DNA from: Echiichthys vipera
Taxonomy: Eukaryota; Chordata; Actinopteri; Perciformes; Trachinidae
DNA: 64,000 bases
Reading direction: 5' to 3'
NCBI GenBank assembly: GCA_963691815.1
Contig: OY829653.1
Location: 29,210,250 to 29,274,249, forward strand
The position numbers and the translations under genes are program-made. The notes under the pieces were generated by a model that searched no databases, was not told the origin of the DNA, and saw nothing but the letters and a program-made list of their open reading frames with translations. Numbering within the stretch: position 1 is the stretch's first letter; each line of letters starts with the position of its first letter. Shown here in pieces: positions 37,570 to 48,810 of this stretch.

Positions 37570-39310
37570 TCGCTTTCTTCACATTTTCATCCCGGCACAG
37601 CACTTCGTCTCACTGCCATGCTCTCTCTCTCTCTCACACGCACGTCTACAACATACATTCTCAAATCCCCAGTTGTGTAACTTTTTTACTACTGCAGAGC
37701 ACAGCAAGCCAAAATCCTAGTCACGCTTATCCTGGCCAAATTAATTGTGATTCACAAAATGATCCCGATAACTCTTACAGTAAAATGGCACTTCTTTTTC
37801 CATACATTTGGTTAAGTAAATAATATTTTTATAGCTTCAAAGATATGACACACAGCTTTTTTAGTGAAAAACAAGTAGTCTTAAATAAGGGCATCATGAA
37901 TCATAACGTCCCTCAGATTAAAATCACCATAAAAATGCCTTAGTACACAGTGTTGTGCCTGAACATCTATTATATATATTCATATTTTGGGCGAACGTGC
38001 ACTGACTGTACTGTATTCTGCCGGATGACCGTTACTGGGAACCCGTTCATTCTGGTGTCTGTGAACGGCACGCTATCTCAGTTTAACTTCGTTCAGTAGG
38101 GCGCCAAATTTCTATGGAGCCTTCCAGGCGAACCCAGGCTAAGACACACCTTAAACAGGCTTCATATGGAGCGCAAAAAATACAGGCAACAGTGTCAGTG
38201 TCCATCTGGTGTGTGCCCCTTGTGTGTGTGTGGCAGCTTTGGGCAGAAGGCGGCCTCTGTGCAGTGACGGCGCTCACTCCTTGTTAAACACATTAGTAGT
38301 CCACTGGTGCGCGGGGCATTTAACAGCTTTTTCAGGGGCATATTCTACAGTTTGTTCCACACATTGTGTGAATAAGTGTGGACAGACAGCATCGATGTGA
38401 TGCGATAGTCTGACACTTTCTTCCTGCTACTCTCTGAATCAAACAGCCTGTAGTTCACTATGATTGGTTGATCGCGTGTCTTTAGGGCGGGTATGAGGCG
38501 GACTAGCCACTAGTGTGATTTGGCTAAGGACAAAAACCTGATGCGTCTGTGCAGAGCATCGATCAGCAGTGGACAGAATGTGCCCTAAAGACAATATTCG
38601 ATCTGTCTGTTCGAATCCTTCACCATCTAATATCGTCATATCGCCCACCACTAGAAGAGGCCACTGATAATAAAGACAAATAATGCAACATTTTGTGAAA
38701 CGGGCTTCTTTTCCTTCTTGCTGTGATAGAGATGTGAACATCTATAGCAGTCTCAAGTCTGCACACCATCTATGGAGCTAAAGCCATGGGATGTTTAGCT
38801 CAGCGTAGCATAAAGACTGAAACAAGGGAACAGCTAGCATGGCTCTGTCAAAAGGTAAAAAAGCACATCGAAAGCCAACAGGTTAACACGTTACATACGG
38901 ATTAAAAAACACCGTTGATAGCATTCATTGTGTCTCATTTTATTTTGCTGATTTTTACCATTATTTATTTCTCTTTTACTGTTTCTGTTCTTTGGTCAAA
39001 TTAGCATATGCTATAAACATTATAATACTTGCTTCGGTTAACTGTTGCAATCTGTCTATGTATATTGTATCTGCCCCTACCAAATAAATGTATGATAAAT
39101 CAATCAAATGTTGATAAATGAATTAATATTATGGAGCCTTACTGATGTAGTGACATTTGTTATTTTTTCTTTTAATAATTTGTATAAATTATGACAAATA
39201 AGTCACCATTGTTCAACACATTAGTAGTGCTTGTTTCTGCTATTCTGCTGTATTAACTGCCATAACATATAAATCAAATTTCCATTACTATAGATATTAT
39301 TATAGTTACT
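37570..39310. other. Intronic sequence including a probable unnamed repeat
   Basis: The part from about 37990 to 38655 is GC-richer and ends cgtcatatcgcccaccacta, a phrase seen at the end of fish hAT-like repeats. I cannot fix its ends or family. The remainder is AT-rich with no exon. Confidence 0.35.
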
Positions 39311-39628
39311 GGAAGTGTGTCTGTCTGTCTCTGTCTGTCTGTCTTTGCCTCTCTCTGTCCATCTGTCTGTCTGTTCTCTCTTTCTCTCTCCTTTTCTTCC
39401 TCTCCAACTGGTGCAGACAGATGTCCGTCCTCCACAGAGCTGGGTCTGTCTGACGTTCCTGCCTGTAATAGGGAAGGTTTTCGTTGCCACCGTACTCTAC
39501 AGGGGAATTATTGGGTCTATGTTTATCATACATAAGTCATAGAGTGTGGTCTTTACCTACTCTGTAAAGTGTCCTGAGATCACTTTTGTTATGATTTGAC
39601 ACTATAAATAAAATTGAATTTAATTGAT
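39311..39628 (+). mobile_element. L2-type LINE 3' tail, 5'-truncated
   Basis: The 3' untranslated region on the plus strand (cctccacagagctgggtctg, tttacctactctgtaaagtg, tgatttgacactataaataa) ends in an AATTGAATT tail. It is the same family as the longer minus-strand copy at 47587-49960. No coding part is retained. Confidence 0.85.
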
Positions 39629-40309
39629 GTTTATATTTTAGGATTTGTTTCTCCCGCTGTACATAAAACGGACCAAACTGTACATTTTGTATACCATAGC
39701 ACCCACAGTACTAATACTGGTCTTACTAATTGTATTCTGTGCTTTATTAAGAGTGTCGAGTCCCATAATGAAGCTTTTCCACACTGCCAAGAAACTGTGT
39801 TTGGCATGAAAGTGTTCATATTTGAGATATTTAATACTGGCACACAATATTGAACATTGGCAGCTTCAATCTCAAAGTACTAGTAAGATGCATTAGACTT
39901 CAAAAGTTCAAATCGGTCCAAACGTGCACTCTTTTTTTCTCTGTCCTGAATACACATACAGCTGCTCTCTTCATCCACCACATCCTGGCCTTTTCATCTT
40001 TCTCTCTCTCTTATCGGCCTTTATATTATCTACCAGAGCAGAGGCTGAGCGACACTGTGAGGATGCTAACACACATTGTGAGAGAGAGAGAGCAGCGCCG
40101 CAGCAGGACGTGAGCCTGTGCATTCTTGTGCAAACACCACCACTTCCCAATGCACACATGTGGTAACACATAATACACAATGATACACGTATTGCTGGAA
40201 ACGTATATGCATGATGTAAATATTAGGCAGACATGAAACAGCTGCAGGTGTTTACTGTGTTCATCATTGAGGTCCACTGTCATAAAGGTCAAAATTATGT
40301 CATTTAGAA
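39629..40309. other. Intronic sequence, nothing recognised
   Basis: No exon or named element. A small AG-rich run lies at about 40079-40091. Confidence 0.45.
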
Positions 40310-40860
40310 ATACCTATGTAGCAATCACACGTCACAAGTATCCGAAATACCTCCGATGCGGCTGAAAATGCGGACATCGGATTCGGTGAGTACTGGAGTC
40401 CAGGCACTGATCCGATACCACGTCAATTATTTGAAATAGGAATCTATTTATCGGTTAGCTCTGTCACGGTTCTTCTTTGCTGCTCTTAAAACAACTGTGC
40501 TGCCATCGGCACCTGCTGTTTTAGAGCGGCTCAGAAGAATCGATCACCTTTTAAAAGGAGCTAACGTTAGCGCATCACTGTTGGTGGTTTGGCAGTACTT
40601 CACAGTGGATGTTCCCACCAGTAAGACTTTTTATGCTTACCTTATAGGTTGGTGTTGCACTTTTGTTATATACTGCACTATTTAAACTATTTTTTCTTAT
40701 TTTACAATATGGTGGCTGCACTTTAATTTTTTCAAGATAATTATTCCTATATTTATTTAGTTAAGTTGCTGTTGTACTACTGTTTAATACTGTTCTATTT
40801 AAAAATACATTTTAAAAATAAATAATAATTCATGTTTTACAGAGGGTTTAACCAGAGCCA
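40310..40860 (+). mobile_element. hAT-like relic with BED-finger start
   Basis: The repeat phrases ggacatcggattcggtgagt and aggcactgatccgataccac precede a short frame (40497-40685) containing VVWQYFTVDVPTSKT, the W-x-Y-F start of a BED zinc finger in hAT transposases. The zinc ligands are not preserved. Unlike the relic at 10150, only the beginning of the domain can be read. Boundaries are approximate. Confidence 0.5.
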
Positions 40861-41833
40861 GGCCTTACCAAAATGATAATCATATCACAGTCTTGCAGGC
40901 TTAGTAAGATCTCTAATTTGTGTACTGTAACTCTAGATATCAGAACACAATTCAACAACAAGCCACTTCTGATTTGGAGGAGGTATGAGATGGAAAAAAA
41001 TTGAGTGTTTGAACATGAATTCATAACAAAGGACACATGATGTTACATTTTAGAGTAAAGCATCATTAACAGGCATGGGTGGGCAATGTTGTCTTTAGGA
41101 TTCTATTTGCAACATTCGGTCAAGAGTCATTTAGACATTTAGTTCTGTGCATGTGGAAATTATCAGACAAATTGAACAAAAAGTATTAATTATACAATGA
41201 TACCACCAGGTATGGTGGAGTATGACAAGATGGAAACTCATGCATCCAGACACAGCACATGTAATTATCGCATACTGTTTGTGTCTGTGATGTCTCTGGG
41301 ACAATAAATCTAAAGCTAATCTATCTGTTCCTCTGATAATCTTACCAACTACAGCTATGATAATATTTTTCACCTGGTAAATGCATGATAATAGATAACA
41401 AATATTTCAGATTTATCAAAACATGTGATACAGTGGAATTGCTAAAAAGTTTGCATGGTATTACTCCCACTTTGTATGTGTTTCTAATACTGCAAAATAA
41501 TTGTGTTCTGTAAAGCACCAAGATATCATGGTGAACAGACTCACCATGAGACATCACTATTATTTATTATTTCTATTTTAAATGTACTTTATTATTATGT
41601 AATATACATTTTATTATATATATTTAAATATATAGGAGGATAGAATTAAAAAAGTCATAAAGGAGGTTATTTTCCTGAACTTAAACCTTGTTTTTCTATG
41701 AATAATTAACATAAGATGTAAATACTTTGGATTTGAATCTAAGCCTCCAGGGGCTTTAACCCACTGGAGGTCAGCAAAAACTCAGTTGTCCTTAGCTCCA
41801 ACACTGGAAAGAAGTATGTTACTCTTCACTTAC
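40861..41833. other. AT-rich intronic sequence, nothing recognised
   Basis: No element was recognised. It lies directly downstream (in the transcript) of visible exon 2. Confidence 0.5.
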
Positions 41834-41933
41834 TGTGAGTGGTACTGTGGTCCGGACTGGTACTGTGGTCCGGACTGGTCACAGGAACTCGCTTGTCTCT
41901 ATGACGACTATGCTGCCTCTGCACCCAGTGGAC
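41834..41933 (-). CDS. PCSK-family convertase, prodomain cleavage-site exon (visible exon 2)
   Basis: This 100-nt minus-strand exon enters in phase 0 after acceptor gatttccag and leaves in phase 1 before donor GTAAGT. The first residues, VHWVQRQHSRHRDKR, match the end of convertase prodomains: a valine-x-tryptophan, a run of Gln and basic residues, then the R-x-K-R autocleavage site (here RDKR). Mature protease would start at VPV. The rest of the exon is a Ser/Thr/Pro/His linker made of an 18-bp unit repeated in tandem (residues TSPDHS twice). Known convertases have a much shorter linker here, so this part is unusual. The intron to the previous exon is about 13.6 kb and holds an L2 element, two TTAA elements and a Harbinger-like element. 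No frameshift or stop is seen. Confidence 0.87.
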
Positions 41934-44200
41934 CTGGAAATCACAACACACAGTAATGCATTACTTCATCACTAAAATATTAGACATATTGTTGCATTCA
42001 CTTCCCTCTGGTATGTTTATTGTCCACACCTTAGCTTGATGCTCATGTGCTACAGCTCTAACCATTTTTACCCAGAAGACTTATTTTCACCTTGGATTGC
42101 TTTTTGTCTTAGACTGTGGATTTATGAGAATAAAAGCAAAAAAGCAAATGAAATATTTTGTTCTGTTTCATTCATACTTTGAAAGAGGGAAAATCCATGT
42201 CACAGGAGAGAGTTGGGTATCTGTATGGAGGAGATTAAAAGGTTTCCTCTTCATTAGTTCAAAGAGTGCAGTACTCGCTCGCTCTCTCCTTTGCAGTCCT
42301 ATTGTCCTGGGTTAAAAGACGCGAAAACATCCCCGCCTCACCTACACCTCTGTCCTCCGCAGCAGACACACACACTTTCTTTCATAGGCTGCTGCGAGCA
42401 GCTTTGATCTGATATAAGAGGCTGGGGCCCTTGTGAAGGTGGCCGCACTAAATCAAATAGATCACAGGCACACACAAACACACACATATCAGTGTCAAAC
42501 CGCTATTGTCCTCTTACAGTTAAATCAGAGTGGAAGAGTTTGAAAATATGCACTATTGAGAGGCGGCTGCAGTCTTTTATGTCCTAAAAGACTGCTTGCT
42601 TTATCCCCCCTTCATGTTCTTCAATTAGACTCAATTAACAAGAGCTGCTCTAAATTACCCTAGGAAGACGGCTGTAGGGGAAGGGAAGGGGGGCTGTTAG
42701 AGCTAAGAACGCTACATGTGTGATATTAAACACAGAACACCTCAGACAGGAAGTGGAGGTGATACGTGTACAGTTGTGCAAATGTATTTATAGTGGGCTG
42801 AGCCTGTTTGGATTGGCGTGCAGGTTTTAGGTGATGCTTTATTAACAACAAGAATTTCTTTATTTTTTTTACTACACACATATAATGTTATGCGAGCGAG
42901 CGCAAGCAATACAATCTATTTGATTACACTGATTTCAATTGGAATGTCCTAACTGGCTGCGAGTGATGCAGTGTGTCATTTGCAGTTGAACTTTTGGACA
43001 CCTGGTTCCTATTTTATCCACGCATGTTGAACATGCTGCAATGGACAAAGAACATCTGATCATGAGGTTGAAATGATGAATTATAAGAGACCTCCTCTTT
43101 TCACTACAAGACCTAAAAAATGTGTTGTTGAAGCTAAACAGGCCGGGTAAGGAGGAAATGACTCTCACTGTTCATGTGTTACTGTGTGCGTGGCGGGTTT
43201 AGGCAGCAGGCGGCCTTAGCTGTTAGCTTGTTTACATATGACAAAACATTTCTAAAAAAAAAAAAAGACAACAACTTATACTTAGATAAGTGAATCCTCA
43301 AAGTATGTGAAACAAACTTTATATTTATTTATGTCATCCTCATGTGTTATACATACTGTATGCTTACATGTTTTAACCAGACAACCACTGGAAGGCCTTC
43401 ATCATTACCAGCATACAGGAAGGGAAGTCTCAGTTAGCGACCTTTGTTAACCTTTGCCTGCTAAAAATCTTAATCAAGATATGGATATTTTCTGGTGCTG
43501 TTTAATAGTTGGGACAGTTACTTAAGCATGTAGCCACTGTAAGCTAGTTAAAGGTGTTTAATACAGTTTGGGTGAGCTCAAACCTCATTTGCCTTTATGG
43601 TAAACTCATTTTATTGTGCCGTTCTTGCCGCTTTTAAAAAATCCACACACTATGCATTGTGGGCTTGGACCCCAGTTGTTGTCTGTGTATTAGTTTTAAA
43701 AAAGTGCATGCTCTGAAAAATATCCAATTATGTAATGAATTACCGATTCCACCCAGACATTAGGTTTGTAGTCTGTAGAGCAGAATGCATCATTGTAACT
43801 ATTAAGCTCATCCTATTAGAATTTTAAAATGTTTTCATAAAATGTATGCCAAAACTGTATGTAAACCTTTGGGAAAACACTCTCTCTAGAAATGACACAC
43901 ACGCACAGAGGAACATGTAACAACTTTATATAAAATTCATGATGCAACATAGGAAACTGTAATACGCTCAAAACTCAATTCCTATATGTTTTAATGTTTA
44001 TAACCAAACAAGGACATGCACACACCGATAACACAGACGTGACTGCTTGTGTGTGTGCCCTAACTACCTTGTAAAACCCCTACAGCCCCTCCTCTGGAGA
44101 AGCAGCCAGGACACGGTGATCAATACACATGATAGGGAGCTAATCGCTCTCTGTCAAACCAGGCCCTGCCAGCTCCTAATGGCACACACTCACTGGGGAA
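41934..44200. other. Intronic sequence with a candidate conserved block
   Basis: The section 42240-42720 stands out, with gcagtcttttatgtcctaaa and tcaattagactcaattaaca, dense in homeodomain-like ATTA/TAAT cores within a GC-richer context. The rest is AT-rich. No exon was found. Confidence 0.35.
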
Positions 44201-44204
<4 letters not shown>

Positions 44205-44235
<31 letters not shown>

Positions 44236-44269
44236 ATGTGTGTGTGTGTGTGTGTGCGCGCGTTTGTGT

Positions 44270-44344
<75 letters not shown>
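44205..44344. repeat. (GT)n microsatellite, 140 bp, interrupted
   Basis: GT run with gcgc and tctg interruptions near 44232, 44257 and 44273. Alternating purine-pyrimidine sequence of this kind favours Z-DNA. Confidence 0.95.
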
Positions 44345-44347
<3 letters not shown>

Positions 44348-44826
44348 GCGAAGGCCTTAATGGCAGATTGAGACTCTTTAGGGAGTGTTGCTCAAGGTTA
44401 GACTCAGGGGACGAGGGGCAATTGACCACACTGTCTGTGACACTGACCCTTCCACTGTCAGCACATTCATCATCCAGCTGTGACAAGAAGGCAGTGCACA
44501 CACATGCACACACACACGGATACAAAGTCCAGATAAAACCACAGAGTACACACGATGCACTAAAAAATGACATCCCCAACAAGAAAAGCACGTTTTGCAA
44601 CCAGAACTTCTTTCGATGGCTGCCCTGGACATGATTCTGACATATCTCCCTTCAAAATAAAAGCCTGGTTAAATAGAAAGGGACTGAGATCAGTGAGAAA
44701 AGACAAAGGTAGGACTATAAAACATTTCTTTTAGAAAAATTGTTTCCAGCAGTGAGGAAGAAAAGAGCAGGGAAGCACTTGCATGATTGAATGTCTGAGG
44801 TAGAACTGACAGAGGAACAATGTGTG
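44345..44826. other. Intronic sequence, nothing recognised
   Basis: Balanced composition near the GT tract, no coding signature. Confidence 0.45.
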
Positions 44827-44922
44827 GAGGAGGAGGAGGAGGAAGAGGAGGAGGAGGAGGAGGAGGAGGAGGAGAAAGAGGAGGAGAAAGACAGTAAGAT
44901 GTAAGGAGTAAAAGTGTGTGTG

Positions 44923-44954
<32 letters not shown>

Positions 44955-44962
44955 TGCGTGCA

Positions 44963-45002
<40 letters not shown>

Positions 45003-45016
45003 TGTGTGTGTGTGAG
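44827..45016. repeat. Compound (GGA)n, (GT)n, (CGTG)n microsatellite
   Basis: A GGA-rich run (44827-44888), a short gap, a GT run (44914-44936), an alternating CGTG run (44937-45003, with one CATG) and a closing GT run. The CpG-containing tetranucleotide run is unusual because CpG decays quickly in methylated vertebrate DNA. Confidence 0.95.
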
Positions 45017-45123
45017 AATGTGTGTTTGCAGACATCTCATGAAGAATAAATGCATGTGTGTGTACTCAAATATAGCTCCACAGAATAGTAGTGAATGATT
45101 GTGGAAGGTGGTAAGGAAACACA

Positions 45124-45141
45124 GTGTGTATGTGTGTGTGT

Positions 45142-45173
<32 letters not shown>

Positions 45174-45178
45174 ATTTC

Positions 45179-45217
<39 letters not shown>
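45124..45217. repeat. (GT)n microsatellite, interrupted
   Basis: GT run of about 94 bp broken by tatg and tatttctgta. Confidence 0.95.
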
Positions 45218-45218
<1 letters not shown>

Positions 45219-45239
45219 TAATGCTCCCATGTCTCTGTA

Positions 45240-46160
45240 TGAATGAGTGGATGTGGTGGATGGCAGGCAGCTGCAGCAGTGTGATACGAGCAGAGCTGCA
45301 CAGATATCAGCACTGACATTTTGGGCTTCGCTACCCACCCATGGCCCCCTGGGAAAGCGATGGCGACGGCTGCGGCAGTGGCCACATGCCCCCTCCCTCT
45401 GCCTGTCAGTCACAATGCTGTGCCTCCTGGGGCTCCGTTGCTCCTGGCCTGGCCCGGCTCGGGCTGTACCCATGACGCATCGCAGCAGCGGATGCACCAC
45501 ACAACTAACCAGCACCCAGACCTTGATGCACCACTGATCCCTATCTGGACCCCCAACCCGACCATCTTTTCTCTGCATTTCATTCAATCTCTCATCTCTA
45601 GCTGCCAGACCAATAGCCCCGACCACAGAGAGAGAGAAGGAGGAAAAAGGACAGAGGACGGGGGTACCGCTGACAAGAAGATGAACAGTAAAACCAACAC
45701 AGAGGCACGGGAAAAAAAAGTGAGCTCTACAGTAGCGAGCAGCGTGGTAGGGAGGGTAAAATTGTATACAGTGATAAAGAGGAGAAGAATAAGAAGGAGA
45801 TACACTTTGGCCCCTCCTCTAGCCTTCTTTCAGGGCACCTTTTGGCCTTGTCTCCCTCCTCCGCATCAGCCTCCCTCCTTCTCCCTCTCCACCCACCCCA
45901 CGGCCCTCTGGTGTGTTGCTCACTCCATTGTGTCAGCCTTCAGAAGTGCTCAGTTTGAGTGGCAGGCCGTCACAGATCAGTTCCCTGCTAAAGCGCCCCG
46001 GCAGGCCGGGGTGACGGGCCAGGAAGGGATCTAAGTGGGGTTTATCAGCGCTTCTTAACGCCTCTCCGGCTCCCTGACACAAAAGAGAGGGGGTATTAAA
46101 CATCTAAAGCAAACCAAAAAGCGTGAAAGCTCCTTATAGGGCCGCGGGATTGCGGATGTG
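45240..46160. other. GC-rich candidate conserved non-coding block
   Basis: This is the longest GC-rich, non-repetitive block in the window (ggcgacggctgcggcagtgg, gcaggccggggtgacgggcc). A 237-codon plus-strand frame (45321-46034) and a 186-codon minus-strand frame overlap here, but neither shows a domain, and both are read through low-complexity parts. I favour conserved regulatory DNA over an antisense gene. Confidence 0.3.
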
Positions 46161-46318
46161 ACTGGAGTCTTTAAAAAAAAATTGCAAAAAAAAAAAGAGA
46201 GAGACAGAAAGAAAGAAAAAATAAGGTGAGAAAAAAACACAAATGCTTCAGCAGTGAGAAAGCATTGAGGGAAAATTCAAATGTATTTTATATCCTGTGT
46301 GGATAGAGGAGTGGTAAG

Positions 46319-46329
46319 GAGAGAGAGAG

Positions 46330-46365
<36 letters not shown>
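46319..46365. repeat. (GA)n microsatellite
   Basis: GA run of 47 bp with one C. Confidence 0.95.
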
Positions 46366-46368
<3 letters not shown>

Positions 46369-46944
46369 TGTAAAAGAAGCTTAAGAATGCTTTCTAGCTC
46401 ACCACCGGTTTTTCTTTATGAACATGAATGTTACAGCCTTAAATATGAAAACTCAAAAGATATTATAATCAAAATTGATGTAAGTACATACAAAGTACTC
46501 AAGTATAATCAAAATCAAAAAGGAAATACAACCTTCATTGAATCATTTTAGTCTCAGAGGGTTGAATCACCTTCTAACCTCTGGAACAAACAATCAAATA
46601 CCAAGATTGACAAGCCTCATTCAATTGTTAAACATTATTACTTTTAGTCATTAATAAAACTAGCTGCACAGAAGTAACTTAGGGTTAAACAGCTTCCAAA
46701 CACATCCAGTGAAGCAATATGAACACATAAAAAAGAGGGATTCTGGTTTGTTAGCTCATGGATATTATATAGCTCTGCTTTGGATGAATGACTAGTAAGG
46801 GATACTAGGGTCAGAAGTGGCAGCACACATGGGAACAGGTCTGACTTTTAATTACCTACCTATGGCACACACCTGGGAAAAGACCGTAAATAGAGCTCTT
46901 TCACATCAGATATTTTCACTTGTCATAGTAAGAAAAGTAATAGC
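46366..46944. other. AT-rich intronic sequence, nothing recognised
   Basis: No element recognised. Confidence 0.45.
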
Positions 46945-46948
46945 TTAA

Positions 46949-47453
46949 AGCTGCAGTCAGCAAGTCTGGCAGTTCGAGTTGACTCAGTCAAATTTCAAAT
47001 GTTTACAACTCTCACGCCCCTCCCCCTCTATCACTGAGCTCCTCAGCTCCCTCCAATCGGGTGCTCGTCAGTGCGCGTGCACCAGATTCCCGTGAACGCG
47101 CCTGTTTCTTCTCTCATCAATAAACAGCATGGAGAAAACGCTACATGGAGGTAGCCTGGCTAACTTACTCATAGATAGCAACTGCTAACGTCATTTAGCA
47201 TACGCCTAGCTTGAGGCATGTGCCTGTGATACTGTAACATGCACGAGGGGGGATCTGTGGAGGGTGTACGAACGGTGACTGAGAGTCAGCTCAGTGCTGA
47301 GTGGACAGGATGACACGAGCGCAGTGGATTTTTGGCAAAACAAACAACAGGCGTAGAGCCGCCTGTTCTAAAACCGGATGATTTATGTTGTTCTATCAGA
47401 GCATAGTGTCGGTTTCAGTGAATATGATCAAACAAATATTGCAGACTGCGACT
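46949..47453. mobile_element. TTAA-flanked non-autonomous element, copy 1
   Basis: Body of 505 bp between TTAA at 46945-46948 and 47454-47457. The ends AGCTGCAGTCAGCAAG and (inverted) AGTCGCAGTCTGCAAT are terminal inverted repeats. TTAA target duplication is typical of piggyBac-type elements. The interior (ggatgatttatgttgttcta, gtgaatatgatcaaacaaat) recurs at 52619 and 57935. No transposase is encoded. Confidence 0.78.
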
Positions 47454-48138
47454 TTAAGTAAAAGTACTAATAACATCAATAATGCATCAGTTCTAATCAA
47501 GTGTCCCAGTAAGCCGTGACTGTAAACCAGCATGCACAATACCAGAACCCTGAAACTAGCTCACATAAATGGAATGCAGTCATTAATAATTCAATTCAAT
47601 TCAATTTTATTTATAGTGTCAAATCATAACCAAAGTTATCTCAGGACACTTTACAGAGTAGGTAAAGACCCAACAATTCCCCCATAGAGTACGGTGGCAA
47701 CGAAAACCTTCCTTATAACAGGCAGGAACGTCGGACAGACCCAGCTCTGTGGAGGACGGCCATCTGTCTTGACCGGTTGGGGAGGAAGAAAAGGAGAGAG
47801 AAAGAGAGAAACACAAAGATAGACAAAAGACAGAGAGACTGACACACTTCCAGAGATGCAAGCAGCCAGCGAGTAACAGTAACTATAACAATATCTATAG
47901 TAATGTGAACATGACCCACATGTTATGGCAGTCTGCATAGCAGAACAGCAGGAACACGCACATCCAAGGTGACAGAACATGAAAATGAAAATAATTATGA
48001 CAAAATGATGAGTAGGGGCAATAGCAGCTACGATACAGCAAGACATACCACTGATGGTGTTTTTATGGCTACAGATTTTATTATTTATAAAAGTAGTGAC
48101 AGAATAAATGACTAATAGTTATTGAAGTAGCAGGAAGC

Positions 48139-48600
48139 GTCAGCAGGCACCACCACGATCAGCAGAGACCTGCACACAGGACCAGGGCAGCAGGCATCAC
48201 CACGATCAGCAGAGACCAACAATCAGGTCCACAGCAGCAGGCACTAACACCATCGGCAGAGACCTTCATACAGGACCACAGGACCACAGCAACAGGCATC
48301 ACCACCATCAGCCGAGACGTGCGCGCAGGACCAGGGCAGCAGGCAGCACCCCCATCAGCAGGAACCTGATACACAGGACCAAGGCAGCAGGCACTACCAC
48401 CGTCAGCAGAGACCTACACACAGGACCAGGGCAGCAGGCACCACCAGCACCAGCAGAGACTAGCACACAGGACCACGGCAGCAGGCACCACCCCCATCAG
48501 CAGGGACCTGATATACAGGACCAAGGCAGCAGGCACTACCAAAATCAGCAGTGACCCACAGGACTACGGCAGTAGGCATCACCATGATCAGCAGAGACCT
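48139..48600. repeat. Minisatellite, ~47-bp unit, about 10 copies
   Basis: Each unit starts cagcaggca(c/t)(c/t)a and continues with atcagcagagacct then an acacaggacca phrase. Unit lengths range from about 43 to 54 bp with clear divergence between units. It lies inside the 3' UTR of the L2 element and creates a Cys/Ala/Gly-rich pseudo-frame on the minus strand. Confidence 0.93.
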
Positions 48601-48810
48601 CGGAGATGACAAAGCACAAACAACTCCGGGGAAGAAGTTGAATTAATAACATGCATTGATGAGACATGAATGACATAGAGAGGAGAGAATCTCAGAGTAT
48701 TAGGAAAGGTAATATTTCCCCTTGCAGACTAGGCTTATAGCAGCATCATTAAACTGAACGGACGCAGCTTTAAGAATAACAACAGCAACACAGCTGAGAG
48801 CTCGTAAGCC

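Noticed and set aside
48128..48600. CRISPR-like array of regular repeats
   Set aside because: The units are contiguous and diverged, without unique spacers, and lie in a LINE 3' UTR of a vertebrate genome. It is a minisatellite.
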